Positions 1 through 8,477 of a stretch of 64,000 bases of DNA are shown in pieces. Made by a program: the position numbers and the translations under genes. The notes under the pieces were generated by a model. It worked only from the letters and a program-made list of their open reading frames with translations, was not told the origin of the DNA and searched no databases. The stretch lies in the NCBI RefSeq assembly GCF_019061365.1, contig NZ_JAHPPD010000002.1:1-64000 (forward strand), written 5' to 3'. Source of the DNA: Lentilactobacillus dabitei (lineage in GTDB: Bacteria; Bacillota; Bacilli; Lactobacillales; Lactobacillaceae). The number at the start of each line of letters is the position of its first letter. Within the stretch, counting starts at the first letter, position 1.

Positions 1-18
1 GCTGTATCTAAGCAAATT

Positions 19-87
19 GTGGTCGTGACACCGTGAGGTGTTATTCTCACAAGCTCCTGAATTTATTCAGGAGTGGTTGACCATCAC
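19..87 (+). other. Structured RNA-like segment of unknown class
   Basis: Several nested inverted repeats lie at the window edge: a closing helix GGTC (21-24) with GACC (79-82), a hairpin CACC (29-32)/GGTG (37-40), and a perfect hairpin CTCCTGAA (54-61)/TTCAGGAG (66-73). A terminator hairpin follows at 91-142. The arrangement of a multi-helix junction followed by a terminator resembles a riboswitch or attenuator, but I recognise no class consensus, and the next gene has its own promoter downstream. It may instead be the 3' end of a transcript that starts outside the window. Strand is uncertain. Confidence 0.35.
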
Positions 88-90
88 CTA

Positions 91-142
91 AAACAAGCAG
101 TTTACTGGCCAAAAGTAACGTGGCCATCAAGCTGCTTGTTTT
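91..142 (+). terminator. Intrinsic terminator hairpin
   Basis: AAACAAGCAG (91-100) pairs with CTGCTTGTTT (132-141), with an inner TGGCC/GGCCA stem in between. The T-rich 3' flank makes it a terminator on the plus strand. The stem is symmetric enough to work on both strands. Confidence 0.65.
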
Positions 143-177
143 AGTATGCTCATTTAATTTCAAAGCCAGCCCCCTAA

Positions 178-207
178 TTGGACTCCCTAGTTTAGAACTG
201 TTATAAT
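178..207 (+). promoter_or_regulatory. Promoter of the metal ATPase gene
   Basis: TTGGAC (178-183) and a perfect TATAAT (202-207) are separated by 18 bases, 32 bases upstream of the ATG at 239. The promoter lies after the terminator at 91-142, so the ATPase gene is transcribed independently of whatever lies upstream. Confidence 0.7.
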
Positions 208-238
208 CTAGACAAGAAGAAAAATGGGAGGTTTCACT

Positions 239-2077
239 ATGAGCAAATTAACAAATTATATGCGGCTCACCAGCGTTTTAGTCGTTGGCTTGATTGCACT
301 CATTCTCCAATTTGCCCTGAAGCTGCCGCTTTATTCGCAAATTGTCATTTCAATAATGGGTTCGCTAATCGCAGGCTTAATGTTTATCGACATGGTGAAA
401 ACGATCCGCTCTGGTAAATTCGGTGTTGACCTGCTGGCAATCACCGCCGTCATTGCAACCATTGCCGTTGGCGAGTATTGGGCAGCCTTAATTGTGCTGT
501 TGATGCTGACAGGTGGCGACGCCCTTGAAGATTATGCCGCCAATAAAGCGAACTCCGAATTACAATCATTGCTGGAAAATTCACCGCAATCCGCTCATTT
601 AATGCAGGGTGACAAAATCGTTGATGTTAAGATTGACCAAGTCAAAGTTGGCGATCGCATCGTGGTGAAGCCTGGTGAAGTAATCCCAGTTGATGGGACG
701 ATCACCCAAGGAACTACGACCGTTGACGAAGCTTCTCTAACCGGGGAATCCCGGCCAATTGACAAGGCAGTTGGTGAGACGGTCATGTCCGGTGCCGTCA
801 ACGGCGATCATTCATTTGATCTGATTGCTGATAAGACCGCTGACAAAAGTCAATATCAGAATATTATTCGCCTGGTTAAACAAGCAGAAAGTACACCCGC
901 TCATTTTGTGAGAATGGCTGACCGTTATGCAGTTCCGTTCACGATTCTGGCTTTCCTAATTGCCGGCGTTGCCTGGTACATTTCGAAGGATCCGGTTCGT
1001 TTTGCGGAAGTGCTGGTTGTCGCCTCCCCCTGCCCGCTGATTTTAGCGGCACCAATTGCCTTAGTGTCAGGGATGAGCCGCGCCAGTCGAAATGGCATTA
1101 TCGTTAAAAGTGGGACAATCATCGAAAAACTCGCGAATGCCAGAACCTTTGCGTTCGATAAGACTGGTACCATCACCCAGGGACATTTAACCGTTGATGA
1201 GGTTTTTGCAACAGCTGGTTATACCAAAGATCAGGTACTCTCATTGGCGGCCGGTGCTGAACAGCAATCCAGTCATATTTTGGCAAGATCATTAGTTGCC
1301 GCCACCCCGGATAACATCCCCACCGCAACCAACGTGGAGGAGACCACTGCGGAAGGCGTCCAAGCAACCATTGATGGCAAACTTGTCAGAGCTGGAAAAC
1401 CAGCGTTTGTCTCCAATGAGCCAATTAATGTAATTGACAAAACAACTGTTTACGTATCTGTCGATGGTCACTATGTCGGCTATGTGTCGTTCTCAGATGA
1501 GTTACGTCCTGAAGCCAAAGCTGTGATGGCCGATTTACACGGTCTGGGAGCCAACCAGATCATGATGATTTCTGGAGATCGTCAAGCCATCGCAGAAGAT
1601 ATTGCCAACCGAGTGGGAATCGACAAAGTTTATGCTGATCGGCTTCCTCAAGAAAAAATTGATGTTATTAAAAAAGTTGAGAAGAAGTTACGACCAGTTG
1701 TCATGGTCGGCGACGGCGTTAACGACGCGCCATCCCTCGCATTGGCGGATGTGGGCATTGCCATGGGAGCTCATGGGGCAACCGCAGCAAGTGAATCCGC
1801 CGATGCAGTTGTCCTAAAAGATGATTTAAGTTTAGTTAGTAAGGCCGTTAACATCTCCAAAGGGACCATGACAGTTGCCAAGGAATCCGTATTGATCGGG
1901 ATTGCCATCTGTACAATTCTGATGTTGATTGCCAGTTTTGGGGTGATCCCGGCAATCATCGGGGCTCTGTTCCAGGAAGTCGTTGATACGGTCACAATCC
2001 TTTGGGCATTACGAGCCCGTAGCGACAAACGAACCGTGAAGATGAAGCCAAGTGGGACATTCCAGGCGTTTGGCTAA
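239..2077 (+). CDS. Heavy-metal translocating P1B-type ATPase
   Basis: A membrane ATPase of 612 residues that exports a transition or heavy metal ion. The sequence shows TGES in the actuator domain, the phosphorylation motif DKTGT (Asp about 307) and GDGVNDAP in the P domain. There is no N-terminal metal-binding domain. The ion-binding motif in the sixth membrane helix reads SPC rather than CPC, which in this family marks non-copper pumps (the P1B-4-like group and relatives), and the nucleotide-domain HP dipeptide reads HI (SSHILAR). Start: an in-frame ATG at 224 overlaps the Shine-Dalgarno GGGAGG (226-231), so the ATG at 239 with a 7-base spacer is preferred. The metal cannot be named from sequence. 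No adjacent metalloregulator is visible. Confidence 0.9.
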   Translation: MSKLTNYMRLTSVLVVGLIALILQFALKLPLYSQIVISIMGSLIAGLMFIDMVKTIRSGKFGVDLLAITAVIATIAVGEYWAALIVLLMLTGGDALEDYAANKANSELQSLLENSPQSAHLMQGDKIVDVKIDQVKVGDRIVVKPGEVIPVDGTITQGTTTVDEASLTGESRPIDKAVGETVMSGAVNGDHSFDLIADKTADKSQYQNIIRLVKQAESTPAHFVRMADRYAVPFTILAFLIAGVAWYISKDPVRFAEVLVVASPCPLILAAPIALVSGMSRASRNGIIVKSGTIIEKLANARTFAFDKTGTITQGHLTVDEVFATAGYTKDQVLSLAAGAEQQSSHILARSLVAATPDNIPTATNVEETTAEGVQATIDGKLVRAGKPAFVSNEPINVIDKTTVYVSVDGHYVGYVSFSDELRPEAKAVMADLHGLGANQIMMISGDRQAIAEDIANRVGIDKVYADRLPQEKIDVIKKVEKKLRPVVMVGDGVNDAPSLALADVGIAMGAHGATAASESADAVVLKDDLSLVSKAVNISKGTMTVAKESVLIGIAICTILMLIASFGVIPAIIGALFQEVVDTVTILWALRARSDKRTVKMKPSGTFQAFG

Positions 2078-2090
2078 CCGTAGGAGATTG

Positions 2091-2243
2091 TGACGAAAGG
2101 CGAATTGATCCCAGCATTTAAGTAAAAGAAGTAATACATTCTGGATTTTGGAATGCATTACTTTTTTGGCTTAAATGGCCGGGATCAGCTGTTTGGCGCA
2201 AGTTTTATCAATATAAAAAGTGGAACCCAATTTGCATTTACAC
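2091..2243 (+). repeat. Family B intergenic repeat, copy 1 (3' UTR element)
   Basis: A copy of an approximately 152-bp repeat also found at 48817-48968 (minus), 58765-58920 (minus) and 62313-62464 (plus). It contains the hairpin GTAATACAT...ATGCATTAC followed by T6, then a conserved tail including GCTTAAATGGC and TTGCATTTA. It begins 13 bases after the ATPase stop codon, in the same orientation as that gene, so it probably supplies its terminator and 3' UTR. Confidence 0.8.
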
Positions 2244-2259
2244 TTTGCCGACTAATGGC

Positions 2260-3354
2260 TCAACGCTCTGGTAGCTGCTGGGTGATGCAGCGGATGTTGC
2301 CACCGCCAAGAATAATTTCCCTGGCTGCCACCCCAACCACTTCTCGATCAGGATACAAACGCTGCAGGGTCTCCTTGGCTCGCTGATCGTTTGGGTCATC
2401 AAACATCGGGAAGACAATCCCACCATTAGCCGTATAGTAATTCACATAACTGGCAGCTAAGCGATCGCCGGCCTTTCTCGGGAGGGTTCCGGCCACTGCA
2501 TCAACGCCTTCGCTTTCGACTTCAGTAATCGTCACTGGGGTGGGTAAATAAAGCTTCTCAACTTGAATTCGCCGACCTTGAGCATCCGTTGAATGAGCTA
2601 AAATATCAGCGTTTTCCTTGGAAATTTCATATTGGGGATCAGTGGGATCATCCGTCCACGCCAACGCCACGACACCAGGCTTCACAAAGTTGGCAATGTT
2701 ATCAACGTGGCAATTGGTTTCGTCGTGATAAATACCGCGCTTTAACCAAATCACCTTGGTCACCCCTAGGGATTGCTTCAAAATCGTTTCAATCTGCCCT
2801 TTAGACAATTCCGGATTACGCCCCTTTGAAAGCAGACACTCCTCGGTCGTGATTAAGGTGCCTTGGCCATCAACGTGAATTGACCCACCTTCCAAAACAA
2901 AGTCAGCCAATCGATACCGGTCGACCTGCGTCAATTCGGTGATCTTCTGGGCAACGCGATCGTCCTTGTCCCAAGGGAAATACAGGCCATCGATAAGGCC
3001 GCCCCAAGCATTGAACTGCCAGTCAATACCTCTTAGCTCACCTTCATCGTTCTTCACAAATGTCGGGCCGCAATCTCGTACCCAAGCATCATTGGCAGAA
3101 AGTTCCACCACTTCAACCTCTGATGATAATAAATGGCGGGCATTTAGGTACTGATCATCAGAAACCCCCATTGTCACATGCTCAAATTTGGCAATTGCCT
3201 TGGCGACATTGGCAAAGGTTCGTTGCGCCGGTTTGGCACCGTTTCGCCAATTATCCGGGCGCTGTGGCCAGAGCATATAAACCCCTTGGTGTGCTTCAAA
3301 TTCGCCTGGCATCCTAAAGCCGTCTGCAGTTGGCATTGTTTGTAAAGTTCGCAA
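2260..3354 (-). CDS. aguA: Agmatine deiminase
   Basis: Converts agmatine to N-carbamoylputrescine plus ammonia in the cytoplasm. The 364-residue length is typical. It shows [12 protein letters not shown] near the N-terminus, [14 protein letters not shown], and the C-terminal [10 protein letters not shown] with the nucleophilic Cys at about 356. Family members usually read GGNIHCITQQ and (D/N)GHVDN; here His is Arg next to the Cys, and the Gly before HVDN is Cys. The usual partners for agmatine catabolism (putrescine carbamoyltransferase, carbamate kinase, antiporter) are absent nearby, so it stands alone. Start is TTG at 3354, with ATG 3336 as an alternative. A GGAAGGGA-like ribosome site lies upstream. 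Confidence 0.9.
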   Translation of the reverse strand: MRTLQTMPTADGFRMPGEFEAHQGVYMLWPQRPDNWRNGAKPAQRTFANVAKAIAKFEHVTMGVSDDQYLNARHLLSSEVEVVELSANDAWVRDCGPTFVKNDEGELRGIDWQFNAWGGLIDGLYFPWDKDDRVAQKITELTQVDRYRLADFVLEGGSIHVDGQGTLITTEECLLSKGRNPELSKGQIETILKQSLGVTKVIWLKRGIYHDETNCHVDNIANFVKPGVVALAWTDDPTDPQYEISKENADILAHSTDAQGRRIQVEKLYLPTPVTITEVESEGVDAVAGTLPRKAGDRLAASYVNYYTANGGIVFPMFDDPNDQRAKETLQRLYPDREVVGVAAREIILGGGNIRCITQQLPER

Positions 3355-3452
3355 TAGTTGTCATCCCTTCCGGCTTGTCAGCAATTTCTTAGTTGGCAAA
3401 ATTATACCAAATTCCCCACAGCTAACAAAGAAATCCGTTCTTCCAATAACGC

Positions 3453-4145
3453 TTATTCAGCCGGTTGCTTATTAGTGGCTTGGGTCATTTTACCATCCAT
3501 AATTTGATAAGTTTTATCGGCAAATTCCATCAATCGGACATCATGAGTGACAACGACCACTGCTTTATCACGGGTTTCAGCCAACTCTTTGAATAATTTA
3601 CCAACTTCAGCCACCCTGGCACTGTCCAAAGCAGCCGTCGGTTCGTCCGCTAAAACAATATCCGGGTTAGCAAACAACGCCCGGGCAATGGCGACTCGTT
3701 GGGTTTGCCCACCTGACAACTCGCCAGGAAATTTGTTAGTTAGGTTCTCGATGCCCAGTTGCGCTAACAATTCTTTTAATTCAGCCTGATTAAGATTTCC
3801 TTGCCGCTTGACCTTGTTCACGAAGTCAAACTGCTCCTTGACTTTCAGGTAGGGCACTAAGCTATATGATTGCAACACGAAGCCAATTTGGTTTAACCGC
3901 AACTTATCTCGCTGAGCAGTAGACAGCTTGGCCATCGATTTTCCTTCGACTGAAACTTCGCCTGAGGTCGGCGTCTGCAGACCACCGGCAATCGTCAAGA
4001 ACGTGCTTTTCCCTGATCCAGATGGGCCCACCACCAAAATTAACTCACCGCGATCGGCGGAAAAATTGATATCGTGGAGCACGTGAACCTTACTGACGCC
4101 TGATCCAAAGCATTTGTTAATATTGTTAAGTTCAATTACTGACAT
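3453..4145 (-). CDS. ABC transporter ATP-binding protein (MacB/LolD type)
   Basis: A 230-residue ATPase of the antimicrobial-peptide/lipoprotein export ABC class. It has Walker A (GPSGSGKST), the signature LSGGQTQR and Walker B (IVLADEPTAALDS). The start is ATG 4145 with GGAGG ATAAC spacing; the longer TTG frame overlaps that ribosome site. It follows the permease gene with a one-base gap and is last in a TetR-permease-ATPase operon, so it powers the adjacent permease. Substrate unknown. Confidence 0.93.
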   Translation of the reverse strand: MSVIELNNINKCFGSGVSKVHVLHDINFSADRGELILVVGPSGSGKSTFLTIAGGLQTPTSGEVSVEGKSMAKLSTAQRDKLRLNQIGFVLQSYSLVPYLKVKEQFDFVNKVKRQGNLNQAELKELLAQLGIENLTNKFPGELSGGQTQRVAIARALFANPDIVLADEPTAALDSARVAEVGKLFKELAETRDKAVVVVTHDVRLMEFADKTYQIMDGKMTQATNKQPAE

Positions 4146-4146
4146 G

Positions 4147-5211
4147 TTATCCTCCAATCACTTTAACGGGATCCACGGTGGCAATCTTCTGGGCAGGGAT
4201 TGCCGATCCAATGAAGCCCATAATCAGCAGGCCAATCGAGATCCAAGTTAAGACGGGTAAATTAAACGCCATTGGCACCCCAATTGGAATCACACTATCG
4301 GTTGCAGCGGTTAGAGCCGCTCCAATCACTAACCCGGTAACCATAAGAATCAGCGACTGACTGGTAATGGTCGACACAAGCGTCCTTGCAGGAATCCCCT
4401 GCGCCCGCAAAACAGCATAAATCGGCAAAGCCTGCATCGTTAGAATGTACAGGAACACCGCGATGATGATCAGTGAAATGATCATTAAGAAACCGATCAT
4501 GAATCCAAAGGTCGTGTTTTCAGCGGAATAGCCCGGCAGCTTCGAAATAAAGTACGAAATTGAGTAAGTCTTCAAATGATCATCTTTGGCGTTATACTTG
4601 GCATTTTTAGACACAATTGCGCTCCCAACAACTGGCACGCCTTCCATGGCACGTAAATGTTTCCAGCTCGGAATCGTTCCATAAATGACTGGGGCAACAT
4701 TTAACTTAGCATTCTTTGTGAAGCCAACAATCTGATATTGATCATTAAATGAGTTCAGCGTGACCTTATCACCTAATTTGTAGCCATCATCCTTGAATTT
4801 CTGATCGACGACAACCTCATGATTACCACGAGCTTTGCGGCCAGATGAAATTTTTAAATCATTAATGATAAATTGGCTTTTTTTAGCACCAATGAATGAT
4901 GCAGAAATTTTTTCCTTGCCTTTGTGTTTGGCAACCACCGGCGTCGAGCCAATCACCGCTTCTTGGGCCGATAGTTTCGCGTCTTTTGCCTGGTCAGTGG
5001 TGATAACTGATTGGGTGAGGCTCACATTCGAATCTTTGTTGAGCACAATGCTTTTAGCATCCCAGGAATCAATTGCTTGGGTGTTCTCACCCGCAAGGCC
5101 AAACGCCAATCCCGTTAAAATGAAGATCAAGTAGGCAATTAAGACGATCATTGACACGATTAACCCATACCTAAGCTTTTCGTGTCGAATTTCTTTAAGT
5201 GCAAGATACAT
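4147..5211 (-). CDS. ABC transporter permease, FtsX/MacB type
   Basis: A 354-residue membrane protein with one N-terminal membrane helix (about 15-40), an extracytoplasmic domain of roughly 200 residues, and three C-terminal helices, the layout of a MacB-like half permease. The start ATG overlaps the TetR stop codon (TAATG), so translation is probably coupled. Together with the following ATPase it forms an exporter or sensor-type ABC complex, probably for a toxic compound or peptide given the TetR control. The N-terminal segment MYLALKEIRHEKLRYGL is typical of this family. Confidence 0.9.
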   Translation of the reverse strand: MYLALKEIRHEKLRYGLIVSMIVLIAYLIFILTGLAFGLAGENTQAIDSWDAKSIVLNKDSNVSLTQSVITTDQAKDAKLSAQEAVIGSTPVVAKHKGKEKISASFIGAKKSQFIINDLKISSGRKARGNHEVVVDQKFKDDGYKLGDKVTLNSFNDQYQIVGFTKNAKLNVAPVIYGTIPSWKHLRAMEGVPVVGSAIVSKNAKYNAKDDHLKTYSISYFISKLPGYSAENTTFGFMIGFLMIISLIIIAVFLYILTMQALPIYAVLRAQGIPARTLVSTITSQSLILMVTGLVIGAALTAATDSVIPIGVPMAFNLPVLTWISIGLLIMGFIGSAIPAQKIATVDPVKVIGG

Positions 5212-5741
5212 TAGATGTTCCCCTTTCCTGCTAATAAGTTTAGTGCGTCTCTAAATCGGTTGAGAACCATTTCTCTACGATCCGGTTTGATCAAAATTTG
5301 CTTAATGGTTTCGTGGCTTAAAATCATGGCAGCCCATTCTCGACTGCTGAGTCGATCTGCTTGCGATTCATCATTGTTGCCAACCAGTGACTCATTTCGG
5401 GTGAGGTGCATTTCGATCAACTGTCGGTAATGACTGCTCATGACACCATCCACAAATGAGCTGACCTGTTGCATATAAACCGCCGGATTAAATGTTTGGG
5501 TGGCGACTTCTTGATCGATCCTAGTATGAATGTCCTTCATTGCCACACCGTAGATATAACGATAAGCATCGGTGAGATCGTCAAAGTACTTATAAAACGC
5601 TCCCCGGGCAATGCCAGCTTTCTTCACGATGGGGGCAACTTGGGCTTCGGCCAGCGGGTGGGTACTAAATTCTGTCAGCAACGCTTCTTGAATTTTGGCC
5701 CGTTTTTCAGGGTTGAGATTTAAAAATGTTGATGTTACCAT
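5211..5741 (-). CDS. TetR/AcrR-family repressor
   Basis: A 176-residue regulator with an N-terminal HTH (about residues 15-60, including VKKAGIARGAFYKYF, a classic TetR recognition helix) and a variable ligand domain. It is the first gene of the exporter operon and is preceded by GGAG. Two 13-bp palindromes of the same pattern, TGACAyCrTGTCA, flank its promoter elements (see 5758-5809), which strongly suggests autorepression with release by an exported compound. The ligand is unknown. Confidence 0.93.
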   Translation of the reverse strand: MVTSTFLNLNPEKRAKIQEALLTEFSTHPLAEAQVAPIVKKAGIARGAFYKYFDDLTDAYRYIYGVAMKDIHTRIDQEVATQTFNPAVYMQQVSSFVDGVMSSHYRQLIEMHLTRNESLVGNNDESQADRLSSREWAAMILSHETIKQILIKPDRREMVLNRFRDALNLLAGKGNI

Positions 5742-5757
5742 GAACTGCTCCTTTCAA

Positions 5758-5809
5758 TGACATCATGTCACTTTTTCTAAAGTATACACGGCAGATGACA
5801 CCGTGTCAA
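5758..5809 (-). promoter_or_regulatory. TetR promoter with two operator palindromes
   Basis: On the minus strand TTGACA (5804-5809) and TATACT (5781-5786) are separated by exactly 17 bases. Operator 1, TGACACCGTGTCA (5796-5808), overlaps the -35. Operator 2, TGACATCATGTCA (5758-5770), lies just downstream of the -10, about where transcription starts. The two share the pattern TGACAyCrTGTCA, so one dimeric TetR could block both polymerase binding and start. Confidence 0.8.
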
Positions 5810-5816
5810 CTTTTTT

Positions 5817-5864
5817 AAATAAAAAGAGGCTGAAACCCCAAACGATCAGTTTAGATCAACCTCT
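5817..5864 (-). terminator. Intrinsic terminator after the secreted-protein gene
   Basis: Minus-strand hairpin with AGAGGTTGATC and CAGCCTCT arms (5825-5864), followed by a T-rich run. It ends transcription of the gene whose stop codon is at 5962. Confidence 0.6.
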
Positions 5865-5961
5865 GATTAGCTTATTTAATTATCCGATGATTGGTTGTTC
5901 AGCATAACTAGCCCTGATTTGCAGCAGTTTCTCCAAGGAACAAACCGCTTAACGGTTCATA

Positions 5962-7017
5962 TTAATACGCCGTTGTCGAACGCAGTAATTCAGGATTGCG
6001 GTTACTCAACAAGAATGCGTGCCCGCCATCGAAAATCATACTTTCAAATTCTCGGTGAGACCGGAATTTCGTATATTTGATGTCACTTGGTCGTAAACTG
6101 CCGCGGCCATTTAATTTCCTGGCCGGCAAGGTTTGGATTGAATCATCGGACACCAAGTACAGCCGACCGTTGTGGGGATTGTACCCCATTGATTGTTCAT
6201 GAGTCCCAGTCCGGTGTCTCAACATTTGCTTAGCCAAGGTAACGTGGATCGACTTAGCACCTAGTCGAGCTTTATAAAGCTTAACCATGCCGCCTGAAAT
6301 GCCCCACCAATATGCATGACCTGAGTTATCAAATGTCAAATCATGCCCGGCAGGAACTTTGGCGCCACCATTACTCATGTGGAACTTGATTGCCCGATTA
6401 GGCTTCAATGATGACATGCTGATCCGCTGAATCGTTGACCAAGTCGTTGGCTTCATATCAGCCCGATCACGCCACATCCAAATTGCGTGCTGCTTCTTGT
6501 TGTATGCTAGCGATTGACCATGACCGACATTGAACATTGGGCCAACTTTCATTCCCGGCGTGCTCTTGATGAGCGATCCTTGAACTTTTGAAAGGCTCCA
6601 ATTGTTCAGGTTACTCTTGTTATATCGGACAACGAATCCTTTACCATGAAATTGGTGTGGTGCATACAGCACGAATAAATACTTACCTGCAAATGCTGCC
6701 GCCTGTGGGTTGGTCAAATCACTACTCGACTTTCCCAACGCCATGTGCGTGTTTGGCAACAAATACTTGGTCTTCAAAGCCCATTTAGTCCCGCTGACGC
6801 TTTTGATTGTATCGACGCCGCTTGGATTTTTGGACCAGCCGTAGTTTGGATTGGCTTTGACAAACTTAACCTTGCTGTTATTCACAACCCGCAAACCAGA
6901 ATAACGACTGATGGCATTACTGCGCTGGACATACGTAGCCGCATTAGCCGTGGTACCAGCAACTGCAGCCAAAGATAGGCCGGCAGCTACCCCCAATAAT
7001 AGATTTCTAAATTTCAT
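5962..7017 (-). CDS. Secreted protein of unknown function, paralogue of the next gene
   Basis: 351 residues with a clear signal peptide (MKFRNLLLGVAAGLSLAAVAGTTANAA). I do not recognise a named domain. The mature part is basic and carries motifs shared with the neighbouring gene: GHGQSLAYN, a GHDLTFD[NR]SG block, an SMGYNP block with LSD/VSD and a final N-x-x-PE-(V/L)L. Recurrent short strand-like units around W, Y and G suggest a beta-propeller or beta-sandwich, but that is inference. Start ATG 7017 follows GGAGGGG; the frame extends 46 codons further upstream, but those do not look like a leader. Probably cell-wall or extracellular. Confidence 0.75.
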   Translation of the reverse strand: MKFRNLLLGVAAGLSLAAVAGTTANAATYVQRSNAISRYSGLRVVNNSKVKFVKANPNYGWSKNPSGVDTIKSVSGTKWALKTKYLLPNTHMALGKSSSDLTNPQAAAFAGKYLFVLYAPHQFHGKGFVVRYNKSNLNNWSLSKVQGSLIKSTPGMKVGPMFNVGHGQSLAYNKKQHAIWMWRDRADMKPTTWSTIQRISMSSLKPNRAIKFHMSNGGAKVPAGHDLTFDNSGHAYWWGISGGMVKLYKARLGAKSIHVTLAKQMLRHRTGTHEQSMGYNPHNGRLYLVSDDSIQTLPARKLNGRGSLRPSDIKYTKFRSHREFESMIFDGGHAFLLSNRNPELLRSTTAY

Positions 7018-7158
7018 AATACCCCTCCAGATATATTTTTTAGAATAACTAAATTGTACTATTATTATCAGAAAATACGATAGCTTGCTGCTAATTTTTT
7101 TAAAGTCATTTTTGGCCATCAGGATAACATGGATGCCCTTATAGCAACCGTTCACGAC

Positions 7159-8259
7159 CTAATACGACCGATCCGCCTGCAATACTTCTGGGCAATGGTT
7201 AACCAGCAAATTTCCACGTGAACTGCCATCATAGGCGATTCCTTCAAATTCCCGTTTCGGGCCGAATTGGGTCCACTCAAAACTGTGGTTGGTCAAATGC
7301 CCATGACCTCGTAATCCCTTGGCTGGGAAGCTGGCAATTGAAGCATCTGACAGCATTAGCAGTCGCTTGCGAACCGGGTTATAACCCATACTTTGGATTC
7401 GAGTTCCAGGCAGGTGTTTCAGCACTTGGTGAGTCAATCGGAACTTAACCGAGCGTTTGTGAATCTTACCCTTAAAAACGTATGCGCCCCAACCTGGAAA
7501 TGACCAAAAATAGCCATTTCCAGAACGATCAAAGGTTAGATCATGGCCGCCAGGAACATGGGTCCCGTGACTGTGTAGCGAAAACCGAATTGAGTGATCT
7601 GGCCGTAATGTTTTCGTCTTAATGTGCTGGATATAACCCCAATTGCTAACAGGCACTCTTGGTGCTTTTTCCTTATCACGCCACATATAAAGGCCTTTGT
7701 TCTTCCAATTATATGCTAACGATTGACCGTGACCAGTTGTGAAAATCGGCCCCACTTTAATGGCTTTTTGAACCCGTTTTTGAGTTGTTGAATACTTCTT
7801 GTGATGCTTCACATAGGCATCCCGCAACTCCTTTGGATGTAATCGAACGCCTATTTCGTCCAACATTTGCGTATTAAATCGAACAATCCGGCCCTTGTTG
7901 CGCAAATGAGTTGGGCAATAAACGATATACATATACTTTTTCCCGGTCATGGCAATAGACTGAGGGTTACCCCAGTGCTGGCCGTTTTTTCCAGGTGACG
8001 GCAAAATATATCGAGTGATAAACGTCACTTTTTTGCCTCGCTCCGACTTGATTTTATGCGCTTTGGAAGTGTGGGCAACGTGGTAATACTTATGGGGAAC
8101 TTTAACGTAATGAACTTTTTTATTGTTCAATGTGCGTAAACGACCTCGATACAGCCCTGATGACCGCTGATAATAAACCTTGTATTTGGCGTGAGCAACA
8201 ATCGGCGCCCCCAGCGCCATCGCCAATACAAAGCAAAGAAATGTTTTAAGGAACTTCAC
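7159..8259 (-). CDS. Secreted protein of unknown function, paralogue of the previous gene
   Basis: 366 residues, GTG start after GAGGGGGT, with a signal peptide MKFLKTFLCFVLAMALGAP cleaved near AHA. Very rich in Lys, His and Arg. It matches the downstream gene along most of its length: QRSSGLYRGRLRTLNNKKV versus QRSNAISRYSGLRVVNN near the N-terminus, then GHGQSLAYN, GGHDLTFD, QSMGYNP, REFE and NxxPEVL at the C-terminus. An insertion of roughly 25 residues (around DEIGVRLHPKELRDAYVKHH) distinguishes it. A tandem duplication is likely. No enzymatic motif was recognised. Confidence 0.75.
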   Translation of the reverse strand: MKFLKTFLCFVLAMALGAPIVAHAKYKVYYQRSSGLYRGRLRTLNNKKVHYVKVPHKYYHVAHTSKAHKIKSERGKKVTFITRYILPSPGKNGQHWGNPQSIAMTGKKYMYIVYCPTHLRNKGRIVRFNTQMLDEIGVRLHPKELRDAYVKHHKKYSTTQKRVQKAIKVGPIFTTGHGQSLAYNWKNKGLYMWRDKEKAPRVPVSNWGYIQHIKTKTLRPDHSIRFSLHSHGTHVPGGHDLTFDRSGNGYFWSFPGWGAYVFKGKIHKRSVKFRLTHQVLKHLPGTRIQSMGYNPVRKRLLMLSDASIASFPAKGLRGHGHLTNHSFEWTQFGPKREFEGIAYDGSSRGNLLVNHCPEVLQADRSY

Positions 8260-8352
8260 AGAACAATACCCCCTCAGGTATAAAAATATTAAGATTTTAT
8301 AAAATAAGTTAATAGTTATATGTTATGACAATACTAAACCGTTGTAAACAGC

Positions 8353-8394
8353 AAAATAACGCCAACTCTCAAGGATGAGTCAGCGTCAAGTTTT
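8353..8394 (-). terminator. Probable terminator downstream of the large permease gene
   Basis: Minus-strand hairpin pairing GACGCTGACTC with GAGAGTTGGCGTT, followed by ATTTT. It lies about 85 bases after the stop codon at 8478. The T-run is short, hence moderate confidence. Confidence 0.45.
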
Positions 8395-8477
8395 AATGCT
8401 TATTAGATTATGAAACAGAAGGGGTATCTTGAAACGTGGTTTGTCGTGCCAACATGAGTTAGACCACTCCGCTCACG

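Noticed and set aside
224-238. Start of the metal ATPase at ATG 224
   Set aside because: This ATG overlaps the Shine-Dalgarno sequence that serves ATG 239.
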